From the NCBI GenBank assembly GCA_003217735.2, contig CP031585.1:682001-746000 (forward strand): a stretch of DNA of 64,000 nucleotides, given 5' to 3'. The notes under the pieces were generated by a model that did no database searches, was not told the DNA's origin, and was given only the letters and a program-made list of their open reading frames with translations. A program made the position numbers and the translations under genes. Positions 16,206 to 25,221 of the stretch are shown here, piece by piece (positions within the stretch are counted from its first letter, which is position 1; each line of letters starts with the position of its first letter). Origin of the DNA: Marinibacterium anthonyi. Its GTDB lineage: Bacteria; Pseudomonadota; Alphaproteobacteria; Rhodobacterales; Rhodobacteraceae.

Positions 16206-19200
16206 ATGTTCGGCATCACGTCTTTCAAAACAGCCAGGCCGGCATCTGTTCTGGCGATCCTGATGTCGACCACGGCGATATCGCCGGCGCTGGCGGATTG
16301 CACATCGGACGGGAACAGCCCCGCTTCGGTGACCTGCACCGGTGACGTGTCCGAGATCTTTTACGGGGTGAACGATCAGGACGTAATCTCAATCACGGTG
16401 AATGCGCTGACGTCCGACATGACCGGTGACAGTGACGATTATGCGCTCATCCTGCTGGATCGGGACCAGGCCTCGGACGACCGGACGATCACGGTGGATC
16501 TGGACGGCGGCTATAGTCTGGATAGTTCCACCGGGGCGATCTACTCGCATGTGACGGGTGTGGACGGGACGGACAACAGCGACAAGGACAACGAGGGCTA
16601 CGACACGCGGACCGGAGCTGCGGGCGGTGACGGCAGCGATGCGCCGGCCCTGACGATCACCATCAGCGGCACGCAGGTGAACGGCGAAGGGGCTGCCGTG
16701 AAAGCGGGCTCTCGTCAGCTGTTCGATTTGAGTTACACGGGCGGGATGGGCGGCGGCGGTGGCGAGGGCCACACGACGTCGGGCATCCACCAGGGGACCG
16801 GCGGCAAAGGCGGGGACGGCGGGGTTGGCGGCGACATTACCGTCACATTGAAGGACGACGTCTATCTGGACGGGATCACCACGCCCCTTACGAACGGTTC
16901 AACGATGCTGACGACGGGCGGCACAGGCGGAAACGGCGGCGAAGGGCGGTCGAACGGCGCCCCGCCGGCCCATGGCGGTGACGGCGGTGCCGGGGGGAAC
17001 GGCGGCGACATTCACGTGACCGCCACCTCGGCCAACAATGCGATTTCGGTCAGCACGGGCCGTGGGATCATGTTGGTGTCGCAGGGCGGCGATGGCGGGG
17101 ACGGTGGCAAGGCGACGACATCGGGCCACGCCTATCCGGGCAATGGGGGAGGTGCGGGCAGTGGCGGCGACATCACCCTGGACTGGGGCGGATCGGTCAC
17201 GACGACAGGCGACGACAATGTCGGCATCTATGTCCAGTCCCACGGCGGAATCCAGGGGCAGGAGGGCAACTCGGGCGGCTGGTTGTTCAAGAAAACCGAA
17301 CCTGCGTCCTCGGGCGATCCGGGTGAGGGGGGCGCCGTCACCGTCACCCTGCAGGGCGCCAGCGTCAGCACGGATGGGGCATCCGCCTTCGGGCTCCTGG
17401 CGCACAGTGTCGGGGGTATGGGAAATGCCGGCACCGACGAAAGCAGCATCGTGTCCTACGGCGAAAGCGGCGGAAGCGGCGGGGCGGGGGGCGACGTCAC
17501 CGTCAGCGTGGCCGACAGCACGGTCGCGACGTCCGGCGATGCGGGCATAGGCATCATTGTCAATTCGTCCGGCGGTGGCGGGGGATCCGGCGGGTCGTCT
17601 TCGGGCCTGGACGCGATCGGTGGGTCCAGCGGCGCCGGCGGGAATGGTGGAAAGGTGTCCCTTTCGCTGGATGCGTCGACCGTTACGACCGAAGGGCAAT
17701 ATGGCGATGGCGTCGTCGTGCTGAGCGTCGGCGGTGGCGGTGGCAATTCGGGCGGATCGTCGGGCATCATCAGTTCAGGCGGAACTGACGGGCAAGGCGG
17801 CGCCGGCCAGTCTGCCACGCTGGACATATCGGGCAGCACAGTCAGCACCAAGGACGCCGAGGCCGCTGCAATCCTGGTGGCGTCCGTCGGCGGCGGCGGC
17901 GGCAATGCGCATTCCTCCTCCGGGCTTGACGCCATCGGCGCTTCGGGGGGCGACGGCGGAAGCGGCGGCACGGTCACCTATACCTCGACCGGGGACAGCG
18001 ACAGCGGCAATGGAACCACCGTATCGACCAGCGGATCGATATCCGAGGGAATCGCCCTGATCTCGGTCGGCGGCGGCGGCGGCAAGGCCAGCGCGTCCTT
18101 CAAGCTGAGCGTCTTTGGCGGCAGCCAGCGGATCGGGGCGAAAGGCGCGATCGGCGGCGACGGCGGCGATATCACCTTCGCGATGTCGGACGCGGATTCC
18201 ATATCGACCGCGGGGCATGCCTCGGAAGGGATCCTGGCGGTCTCGGTCGGCGGCGGCGGCGGCAAGAGCGGGTCCGTCACGACGGTCGACGTGATCAACG
18301 ACGGGAATGCGGTCAATCAGGCGATGGGCGCTACGGGCGGGGCCGCCGGCAAGGGCGGCGATATCACCGGGACGGTGGCCGGGACCATCACGACGACCGG
18401 TACGGCCTCGTCCGGGGTGCTGGCGCTGTCGGTGGGCGGCGGCGGCGGTGTGGCCGGAAACCAGACGGACGTGACGGTGGGCGTGTCGCTCAACAGCGAT
18501 GTCGGCGCCGATGGCGGTTCGGGCGGAGACGCCGGCAAGGTCGATCTGACCTCTTCGGCGACGATTTCCACGTCCGAGGACCTGTCGGAAGGCATTGTCG
18601 CGGCTTCGGTCGGCGGTGGGGGCGGGCATTCCAGCAACGTGACCAACGTCACGGTCGGCGAGGACGTCAGCGACCTGACGGTCAGTGGCGGCGTCGGCGC
18701 ATCGGGCGGGGCCGCCGGGGCGGGCGGCGATGTCACCGTCAAGCTGGACGACGGCAGCAGCATCAAGACCAAGGGTGACGGTTCGGCCGGTGTCGTGGCG
18801 CTGTCGGTCGGCGGGGCGGGCGGCAATGCCGGGACGGTCGTGGATGCGGACGTCAGCCTGCTGAACCTGGGTGTCACCACGGGCTCGGCGGGCAGTTCCG
18901 GAGGCGATGCCGGTGCCGTGACCATTTCCAATGGCGGTGTCATCGAGACCGGCGGCCATCTGGGCATGGGGATCCTGGCGGCTTCGGTCGGCGGCAGCGG
19001 CGGCAGGTCGTCGACCGTTGTCAGCGGAACGTTGTCCGCCGCCGCGATCGACATGACCTTCGGCGGCAACGCAGGGGCTGGCAGTTCGTCGGGCGCGGTT
19101 TCGGTCACCAACGACGGATCGATCACCACGGCCGGCGATCTTGCGTTCGGGATCCTGGCCACCTCGGTCGGCGGCGGTGGCGGCGTCGGGGGCGTTGTTG

Positions 19201-22200
19201 TCTCGGGATCCGCCGGCGTCGCGTCGGCGGATATGACAATGGGTTCCTCCGGTGGCGTGGGCGGGAATGCGTCCACGGTAACCCTGTCCAGTTCCGCGGA
19301 CGTGTCCACAACCGGCAACCTGGCCGCCGGCATTGCGGCCCTGTCGATTGGCGGGCAGGGCGGCGCGGCCGGGCTGACCGTCAATGGCTCCGGGGATGCG
19401 GGTCCGGTTTCCGGGTCGGTTTCGTTGGCGGTCGGCGGCGTCGGCGGCGACGGGGGAACGGCCGACACGGTCTTGATCAGCACGACGGCGGGCACGATCA
19501 GCACGACGGGCTTTGGTTCCTTCGGGATCGAGGCCCTGTCCTATGGCGGCCACGGCGGTGCCGGCGGCACGGCCATCGCGGGCGCCTTGAATGCGTCCGA
19601 GGATGGTTCGGGGAACTTCTCGGTCACGGTCGGCGGGGCGGGCGGCGATGGCGGGACCGGGGGCGAAGTCCAGATCGGCAACGCGGCCGATATCACCACC
19701 AGCGGGCACTATTCCTACGGGATCGTCGCGATTTCCGCGGGTGGCAGCGGCGGCAACGGCGGGTCCAGCTATTCCGGATCGATGACCGTGACCACGGGAA
19801 CCAACGTCGAGGCCTCGGTCGTGGTCGGCGGCGATGGCGGCAACGGCGGCACCGCGGACGACGTGACGGTGACCAATACCGGCGACATCACCACCACCGG
19901 CGGCAATGCCTACGGAATCTACGCGAACTCGATCGGGGGCAGTGGCGGCACCGGCGGGTCCGGTGTGTCCTACCTGTTCAATTTCGGATCCACGAAGAAC
20001 AGCAAGGTGTCGTTCAGCGGCAACGTCTATGTCGGCGGCTCCGGCGGCACGGGCAGCACCGGCGGCAAGGTCACCGTCGAAAACAGCGCCGCCATCAGCA
20101 CGGGGCAGGATACGTCCTACGGGATCTATGCCCATTCCATCGGTGGCAGCGGCGGCGACGGCGGCAACGCGGGCGCCTTCACCGTTGGATATACCTCGCA
20201 AACCAAGGGGACGGATCCTCTTGAGCTGAATTACAGTGTGACCATCGGCGGTGACGGCGGCGGCGGGTCGACCGGGGGCGACGTGTCGGTGACCAATGAC
20301 GCAAGCGCGTCCATCTCGACCCAGGGATTGGCGTCGTACGGCATTTACGCGCAGTCGGTCGGCGGCAACGGCGGCAATGGCGGCAATGGCGAACCCGATG
20401 CCGAAGGCTGGGTCGCCGACATCTACGACGTCTACGAGGACGTGAATTCCGTCAAGGAACAGTACGAGCAGATCAAGGAAGCCAAGGAGAACATCTTCAA
20501 CCTCCTGAAAAGCTTCACGCTGGACATCGGAGGGTCAAGCGGGGATGGCGCCGTCGGCGGCGATGTCACGGTGTCGAACGCGGGCACGATTTCCACCATC
20601 GGCGACAGCGCCACGGCCATCTATGCCCAGTCGGTCGGGGGCGGCGGCGGTTCCGGCGGCGACGGTTCGCAGGATCTTATGACCTCGCTGGCGATTTCCG
20701 GGTCCAGCGGCGAAGGCGGCGACAGCGGCGACATCGCCATCGCCAACAGCGCCACGATCACCACGACGGGTGACGGGGCGCTGGGGATCTATGCCCAGGC
20801 GGTCGGCGGCGGGGGCGGCAGCGCGGGCGACATCGAAGGGTCGATCGTGCACGAGATCACCGACCTGGCCGAAACCTTCGGCTCGCAGATCTTCGGCGGC
20901 GCGGATGGCGGCGGCGGCGGGGATGGCGGGGACATCACGGTCACGCTGGACAGCGGGTCGTCGATTTCGACCACGGGCGAGAATGCGCATGCCATCTGGG
21001 TCCAGTCCGTCGGCGGCGGCGGCGGCGCGATGGGGGAACTGTCGAACGAGGCCGAGACCGCGTCGGCTGCGATCGGCAGCTACGGGAACGCGGGCGACAG
21101 CGGCTTCATCGATCTGACGATCGACGGCGACATCAACGTCACCGGCGACGGATCCCACGGCGTCTTCGCGCAGAGCGCGTCGGGCGGCTCGGGCGGGGAC
21201 ACGTCGGGCGGGGTCCGGATCACCGTGTCGGGCAGCATCAAGGCCGAGGGCGGGAACGCCCGCGCGATCCTGGTGCAGGCCGACGGGCAGACGCTGGACG
21301 ACGGCAATTCCGGGACCTGCACCGGAAGCAACGCGACCACCGCCATGTGCAACGGCACGTCCCATGTCCTGGTCGAAGCGGGCGCCACGGTCCAGACCAC
21401 GAATTCGGGATCCTACGGCACCATCGCCTTCATGAGCGGCCTGCAGAGTTACAAGAGTGACGGGTCGATCTACGTGTCGAACCTGCTGGATAACTACGGC
21501 ACCGTGTCGGCCGGCTATCTCGACCACGCGGTGATCGCGTCGGACGGCACAGCGTCGCTGAGGATCGACAACCAGTCGGGCGGCAAGATCATCGGATCCA
21601 TCGTCCTGACGGGCAACGCGGATACCTATGACAGCGACTATCGGACGGAACTTTCGAACAATTCCGGGGCCACCCTGGAAGCCGGAAATACGGTCAACCT
21701 GGGCAGCAAGGGGTATTACACCGGCGCGTCCGGCAGCACGATATCGCCGCATGCGGACAAGTATATCGGCACCACGGTCTTCTTCCTGGGCGGCAGCTAT
21801 TCCGAGGAAGGGACCTACAGCGTCGGCCTGTCCCAGGTCACGGATCAAAGCACCGGCACGAATTCGGTGATAAACGACCTGATCAGCATCCAGGACAAGA
21901 CGTCTGCGGCCCCGGACGTGACCTTTTCGGCGGTGGTCACCCCAAGCTGGCTGACGGCGCCGACGGACAGTTCGCTGATGTCGGGAACGGTGAAGATCGC
22001 CGATAGCGACACGACCGGCACGTTCGACGCCACCGGCGCGACGGTCGCGACGGCCTCGGCGGCGTCTTACACGCTGGATGCCGACAACAGGTCCGGCCAG
22101 CTGAACATGAGCTATTCCATCGACTATACCGGACAGGCGACGGGCGCCGTGCTAAGCGACAATGCGCGGGAATACGGGCGCTACTTTAGCGATGCGCTGA

Positions 22201-23267
22201 CGTCCATCGGCGGCGGTGCGACAGACGAAGGGACCGGGGAGGTGCTTCAGGCGCTGGGGGCCGATTATCTGAACGCCACGTCCGATGACGCACTTGAAAC
22301 GATGTACCGGCATCAAATGCCCGACGAGGCGCTGATCGGCGTGGCCGAAGCGGTGCAGTCGGCGCATGCCCTGCACAACCTCCTGCAAAGCTGCCCGACC
22401 ATCGACCCCACCGCCGGGCTCGACTTTCTGCATCAGAACGAATGCACCTGGGTCCAAGCCACCGGGTCGAAGCGCCATCAGGACGCCACCAGCGAAAGCC
22501 CGGATTACGATACCTCCGCCTGGGGCCTGGCGATCGGGTCGCAGCACGAGATCGGCCAGGACCTGTTCCTGGAATTCGGCGGCCAGATCGAAACCCTTTC
22601 GATCAGCGGAGACAACTTCGGCCAGGATGGCAATCGCTATTCCTTCGGCGCTGCCCTGAAGAAGGAAATCGGCCGCGTCACGGTGTCGACGACGGTCGCC
22701 GGCGGTCTGTACGGGCTGGATTACGACCGCCGCTACACCGCAAGCGGAGCGGGCTACACGGCCAATTCGGATATCGACGGACGCTACCTGGGGGCCGAAG
22801 TGCGGGCGTCGGCGGTCTACCTTGGCCAGGGCGGGTTCTATGCCAAGCCGTCGGCGGCGCTGGCCTATACCCATACCTGGCAGGATGGGTTCACCGAAAG
22901 CGGCACCGGGTCCCAGAACTGGGATGTGTCCGCGACCGACGACAGCTGGCTGACCTTCACGCCGATGGTCGAACTGGGCAAGGCGTTCACAATGCAGAAC
23001 CGGGCATCGCTGGCCTTCGTGCGGGCGGGCGTGACGATGGCGCTGAACGACCCCGCCACATCGCTGAGCAGTTCGCTGCTGGGCGCGGACGCCTCGGTGT
23101 CGGATCTGAACAGCGTTCTAACCACGGATCGCTACCAGGGGGACCTGTCCCTGGGCGTCGAGATCATGGTGCGCGACAACCTGTCGATGTCCCTTCTGGG
23201 GCAGACCTCGATGTCGCGGAACAGCTATGACTACGGCGGAACGGCCCGGATCGAATTCCGGTTCTGA
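16206..23267 (+). CDS. Giant glycine-rich autotransporter (type Va secretion)
   Basis: 2353 residues. A signal peptide (about 1-30, ending SPALA) is followed by a very long passenger of at least 20 related modules of about 60 residues. Each module pairs a V-x-[NS]-x-G-x-I-x-T-x-G-like strand with YAQSVGGGGGxGG-like glycine loops, as in beta-helix adhesins. The C-terminal ~270 residues form an autotransporter barrel with QxDxxxxxxG-like strands, ending EFRF (terminal Phe). Cys pairs occur near the start, in GTCTGSNATTAMC and just before the barrel. It should display or release a long stalk outside the cell, for adhesion or aggregation. GGAG precedes ATG 16206; an upstream in-frame ATG at 16077 would spoil the signal peptide. 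Neighbouring genes are unrelated, so it is probably monocistronic. Substrate and partner are unknown. Confidence 0.9.
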   Translation: MFGITSFKTARPASVLAILMSTTAISPALADCTSDGNSPASVTCTGDVSEIFYGVNDQDVISITVNALTSDMTGDSDDYALILLDRDQASDDRTITVDLDGGYSLDSSTGAIYSHVTGVDGTDNSDKDNEGYDTRTGAAGGDGSDAPALTITISGTQVNGEGAAVKAGSRQLFDLSYTGGMGGGGGEGHTTSGIHQGTGGKGGDGGVGGDITVTLKDDVYLDGITTPLTNGSTMLTTGGTGGNGGEGRSNGAPPAHGGDGGAGGNGGDIHVTATSANNAISVSTGRGIMLVSQGGDGGDGGKATTSGHAYPGNGGGAGSGGDITLDWGGSVTTTGDDNVGIYVQSHGGIQGQEGNSGGWLFKKTEPASSGDPGEGGAVTVTLQGASVSTDGASAFGLLAHSVGGMGNAGTDESSIVSYGESGGSGGAGGDVTVSVADSTVATSGDAGIGIIVNSSGGGGGSGGSSSGLDAIGGSSGAGGNGGKVSLSLDASTVTTEGQYGDGVVVLSVGGGGGNSGGSSGIISSGGTDGQGGAGQSATLDISGSTVSTKDAEAAAILVASVGGGGGNAHSSSGLDAIGASGGDGGSGGTVTYTSTGDSDSGNGTTVSTSGSISEGIALISVGGGGGKASASFKLSVFGGSQRIGAKGAIGGDGGDITFAMSDADSISTAGHASEGILAVSVGGGGGKSGSVTTVDVINDGNAVNQAMGATGGAAGKGGDITGTVAGTITTTGTASSGVLALSVGGGGGVAGNQTDVTVGVSLNSDVGADGGSGGDAGKVDLTSSATISTSEDLSEGIVAASVGGGGGHSSNVTNVTVGEDVSDLTVSGGVGASGGAAGAGGDVTVKLDDGSSIKTKGDGSAGVVALSVGGAGGNAGTVVDADVSLLNLGVTTGSAGSSGGDAGAVTISNGGVIETGGHLGMGILAASVGGSGGRSSTVVSGTLSAAAIDMTFGGNAGAGSSSGAVSVTNDGSITTAGDLAFGILATSVGGGGGVGGVVVSGSAGVASADMTMGSSGGVGGNASTVTLSSSADVSTTGNLAAGIAALSIGGQGGAAGLTVNGSGDAGPVSGSVSLAVGGVGGDGGTADTVLISTTAGTISTTGFGSFGIEALSYGGHGGAGGTAIAGALNASEDGSGNFSVTVGGAGGDGGTGGEVQIGNAADITTSGHYSYGIVAISAGGSGGNGGSSYSGSMTVTTGTNVEASVVVGGDGGNGGTADDVTVTNTGDITTTGGNAYGIYANSIGGSGGTGGSGVSYLFNFGSTKNSKVSFSGNVYVGGSGGTGSTGGKVTVENSAAISTGQDTSYGIYAHSIGGSGGDGGNAGAFTVGYTSQTKGTDPLELNYSVTIGGDGGGGSTGGDVSVTNDASASISTQGLASYGIYAQSVGGNGGNGGNGEPDAEGWVADIYDVYEDVNSVKEQYEQIKEAKENIFNLLKSFTLDIGGSSGDGAVGGDVTVSNAGTISTIGDSATAIYAQSVGGGGGSGGDGSQDLMTSLAISGSSGEGGDSGDIAIANSATITTTGDGALGIYAQAVGGGGGSAGDIEGSIVHEITDLAETFGSQIFGGADGGGGGDGGDITVTLDSGSSISTTGENAHAIWVQSVGGGGGAMGELSNEAETASAAIGSYGNAGDSGFIDLTIDGDINVTGDGSHGVFAQSASGGSGGDTSGGVRITVSGSIKAEGGNARAILVQADGQTLDDGNSGTCTGSNATTAMCNGTSHVLVEAGATVQTTNSGSYGTIAFMSGLQSYKSDGSIYVSNLLDNYGTVSAGYLDHAVIASDGTASLRIDNQSGGKIIGSIVLTGNADTYDSDYRTELSNNSGATLEAGNTVNLGSKGYYTGASGSTISPHADKYIGTTVFFLGGSYSEEGTYSVGLSQVTDQSTGTNSVINDLISIQDKTSAAPDVTFSAVVTPSWLTAPTDSSLMSGTVKIADSDTTGTFDATGATVATASAASYTLDADNRSGQLNMSYSIDYTGQATGAVLSDNAREYGRYFSDALTSIGGGATDEGTGEVLQALGADYLNATSDDALETMYRHQMPDEALIGVAEAVQSAHALHNLLQSCPTIDPTAGLDFLHQNECTWVQATGSKRHQDATSESPDYDTSAWGLAIGSQHEIGQDLFLEFGGQIETLSISGDNFGQDGNRYSFGAALKKEIGRVTVSTTVAGGLYGLDYDRRYTASGAGYTANSDIDGRYLGAEVRASAVYLGQGGFYAKPSAALAYTHTWQDGFTESGTGSQNWDVSATDDSWLTFTPMVELGKAFTMQNRASLAFVRAGVTMALNDPATSLSSSLLGADASVSDLNSVLTTDRYQGDLSLGVEIMVRDNLSMSLLGQTSMSRNSYDYGGTARIEFRF
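17395..21200 (+). repeat. ~180-bp modules encoding the autotransporter passenger
   Basis: A diverged tandem array in which the codons for SVGGGGG recur mostly every 177-200 bases (for example near 18064, 18244, 18427, 18607, 18805, 18985, 19165, 19345), giving about 21 modules. Modules in the second half have YAQS/YAHS/YANS before the glycine run, whereas those in the first half have LAVS/LALS/VAAS, so the array falls into two subfamilies. Confidence 0.8.
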
Positions 23268-23271
23268 TGCC

Positions 23272-23289
23272 GGGGCCATGGCAGGCCCC
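23272..23289 (+). terminator. Hairpin after the autotransporter gene
   Basis: GGGGCC / GGCCCC with a 6-base loop begins 5 bases after the stop codon. There is no T-run. It is a plausible RNA stem at the end of a long transcript, with modest support. Confidence 0.35.
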
Positions 23290-23476
23290 CCAGACCGGCG
23301 CGACGCGTTTCGCGTGCCGCTTTGGCCGAAGCCGTGGATCCTGGTGCGCGCCATGTCGCAGGCGACCCGCATGTCCCGGTCCAGGCCGGCCTTGGCGTCG
23401 ACCTATTGCCCACCACCTACCGGCGCGGGATCTGATCCGATATCCCGCGCCTTCTGCCCCGCGAAGGACTTCTGCC

Positions 23477-24097
23477 ATGACCGGCGTCACCATCCGCCAG
23501 GCCCGTGAAAGCGATCACGATGCCCTGCTTGATATCTGCCTGAAGACCGCCCTGCACGGCGAGGACGCCACCGCGACAGAGGACGATCCCAACCTCGTCG
23601 GCCTCATCTTCGCGGTGCCCTACCAGGTCTTCGCCCCCGAACACGCCTTCGTGCTGGAAGACGCGGACGGCGTCTGTGGCTACGTGCTGGGCGTGCCGGA
23701 TTCGCGGGTCTTCTACGACTGGCAGCACAACGACTGGTTCGCCCGGCTCCGCCCCGGTCTGAAGGACCCCGGCACCGACGAAAGCACGTGGACCGGCAGC
23801 GACCGGGCCCGCGCCCATATCCTGCGCCCGCCCGCCATGCCCGCCATCGACCTGGCGCGGTTTCCGGCGCATGGCCATATCGACCTGCTGCCAAGGGCGC
23901 AGGGCGGCGGCATGGGCCGCGCGGCGATCTTCACGCTGATGCGGTCGCTGCACGACACCGGCGCGCCGGGCCTGCACCTGGGCGTCAGCCCGCGAAACGC
24001 CAATGCGCTTGGGTTCTATCGCCACCTGGGGTTCCGCGACAGTGGCGTGGGCGGCAAGGACGAGGCGGTGATGACGATCGCGCTGGACGATCTGTGA
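23477..24097 (+). CDS. GNAT-family N-acetyltransferase
   Basis: 206 residues. The N-terminus IRQARESDHDALLDICLKT and the C-terminal blocks LLPRAQGGGMGRAAI (acetyl-CoA pyrophosphate loop, here QGGGMGR) and LHLGVSPRNANALGFYRHLGF identify a GNAT acetyltransferase. A long insert between the strands (about 85-130) resembles the acetyltransferase-like domains found with O-GlcNAcase, and the neighbouring regulator and nagB deal with amino sugars, so a sugar amine could be the acceptor. This is inference only. GAAGGA precedes the ATG at 23477. It converges with the downstream regulator across two hairpins. Confidence 0.85.
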   Translation: MTGVTIRQARESDHDALLDICLKTALHGEDATATEDDPNLVGLIFAVPYQVFAPEHAFVLEDADGVCGYVLGVPDSRVFYDWQHNDWFARLRPGLKDPGTDESTWTGSDRARAHILRPPAMPAIDLARFPAHGHIDLLPRAQGGGMGRAAIFTLMRSLHDTGAPGLHLGVSPRNANALGFYRHLGFRDSGVGGKDEAVMTIALDDL

Positions 24098-24108
24098 TGC
24101 ACATCCGC

Positions 24109-24162
24109 CGCCAGGGAAACCTGGCGCCCCCGGGGGTGTTGCGGCGGGCCGGGAAGGCCCGC
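24109..24162. terminator. Two hairpins between convergent genes
   Basis: CGCCAGG-gaaa-CCTGGCG (24109-24126) and GCGGGCC-gggaa-GGCCCGC (24144-24162) sit between the ends of the acetyltransferase and the regulator genes. Both are perfect stems and could end transcripts from either side. Neither has a clear T-run. Confidence 0.5.
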
Positions 24163-24265
24163 TGGGACACTGGACATCATCCGTCCTGGTCTTTCGCATC
24201 TTTGTCGTTCCGAAACATCTTCAGCCACGCCGTGTCACGGCCCGACCTGCCGTCACGGCCTGTCG

Positions 24266-25117
24266 TCACCCCGGATCCGGCGATCCCGCCACCGTCGACA
24301 CCACGCGCACCCCGGCGTCGCGCAGCGCGCCCAGTTCCGGCGCCTGCTCGGGCAGGTTGGTCACCAGCACGTCGATCCGGTCCGACCGGGCGATCCGGTG
24401 CAGCCGGGGCTGGCCGAACTTGCGCACGTCGGCCAGGATGATCAGCCGGGCCGAGGAATCGATCATCCTGCGGTTCAGCTCGGCCTCGGCCTCGCTGAAG
24501 GTCGAAATGCCGAAATGCGGATCGATGCTGTCGGCGCTGAGGACGCAGATGTCGAAATGCATCTCGGACAGGGTCCGTTCCGCCAGGCTGCCGCCCACCG
24601 ACGCCGTTTCCGGCCGCAACCGCCCGCCCGGCAGCAGCACGTCGTGCACGCCCTGCCGCAGCAGGATCCGCGCGACGTCGATGCCGGTTGTCATCACGGT
24701 GCTGGGCTGTGCGGCGTGCAACTCCCCGGCCAGCGCCTCGAGCGTGGAGCCGTTGTCGAAGATCAGCGCCTTGGCGCCGGCAAGTTCGGGCAGGGCGGCG
24801 CGCGCGATCTCCTGCTTGTCGCGAAAGTTCAGGCTGCGGCTGTCCTCGCGGCTGGGTTCCACGGAATGCGTCCCGCGGGCGGCCAGCGCCAGGGCCAGGT
24901 CGATGCGGAACTGCGCCAGGCCGCTGCGGCCGAACATCTGGCAGAACCGGATCAGCGTGGGTTCGGATGTGCCGACCCCCTGGCACAGCTGGCGCGAGGA
25001 CGACCGGATGAAGGCGACCGGATCATCCAGTGCATGGCGGCAGATCCGGCGCAGCTTCGGGGACAGGCCGGGCTCTGCCTGCCGGAGCGTGTCGATCAGA
25101 TTGTCTGCCTGGGTCAT
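24266..25117 (-). CDS. Hybrid regulator: RpiR-type HTH fused to DeoR-type sensor domain
   Basis: 283 residues. Residues about 10-85 match the RpiR HTH domain (LSPKLRRICRHALDDPVAF and then GTSEPTLIRFCQMFGRSGLA). RpiR proteins normally carry a SIS sugar-binding domain after this. Here the rest (about 100-275) instead matches the DeoR C-terminal sensor: ALIFDNGSTLEALAGEL, VLLPGGRLRPETASVGG, DICVLSADSIDPHFGIST and LIILADVRKFG. DeoR sensors bind phosphosugars. The gene is divergent from nagB with a clear operator-like palindrome between them, so glucosamine-6-phosphate or a related ester is the likely effector. It is a genuine two-family chimera, not a frameshift, since one open frame covers both parts. 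Confidence 0.85.
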   Translation of the reverse strand: MTQADNLIDTLRQAEPGLSPKLRRICRHALDDPVAFIRSSSRQLCQGVGTSEPTLIRFCQMFGRSGLAQFRIDLALALAARGTHSVEPSREDSRSLNFRDKQEIARAALPELAGAKALIFDNGSTLEALAGELHAAQPSTVMTTGIDVARILLRQGVHDVLLPGGRLRPETASVGGSLAERTLSEMHFDICVLSADSIDPHFGISTFSEAEAELNRRMIDSSARLIILADVRKFGQPRLHRIARSDRIDVLVTNLPEQAPELGALRDAGVRVVSTVAGSPDPG

Positions 25118-25138
25118 TCCGGTTCCGTGGCCGTATTG

Positions 25139-25197
25139 TTTAGCTTGGCTAAAATCATGATTGATTTAAGCGCATATTCCATGCAAGCAAAGCTAAA
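25139..25197. promoter_or_regulatory. Operator-like palindrome and half-site between the hybrid regulator and nagB
   Basis: TTTAGC-ttg-GCTAAA (25139-25153) is a perfect 6-3-6 inverted repeat. A second GCTAAA half-site occurs at 25192-25197, 44 bases on, near the nagB start. The region around them is AT-richer than its surroundings, as expected for promoters. Control by the RpiR/DeoR hybrid is inferred from position. Confidence 0.55.
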
Positions 25198-25221
25198 GTC
25201 ACGCGGGAATCGAGGCCAGGC

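Noticed and set aside
17775-20201. An 800-codon minus-strand frame
   Set aside because: It is the complement of the glycine-rich autotransporter modules, giving an Ala/Arg/Asp-rich translation with no domain.
17395-21200. Regularly spaced repeats that might suggest a CRISPR array
   Set aside because: The repeats are ~180 bp, coding, in frame and diverged. They are protein modules, not CRISPR repeats and spacers.
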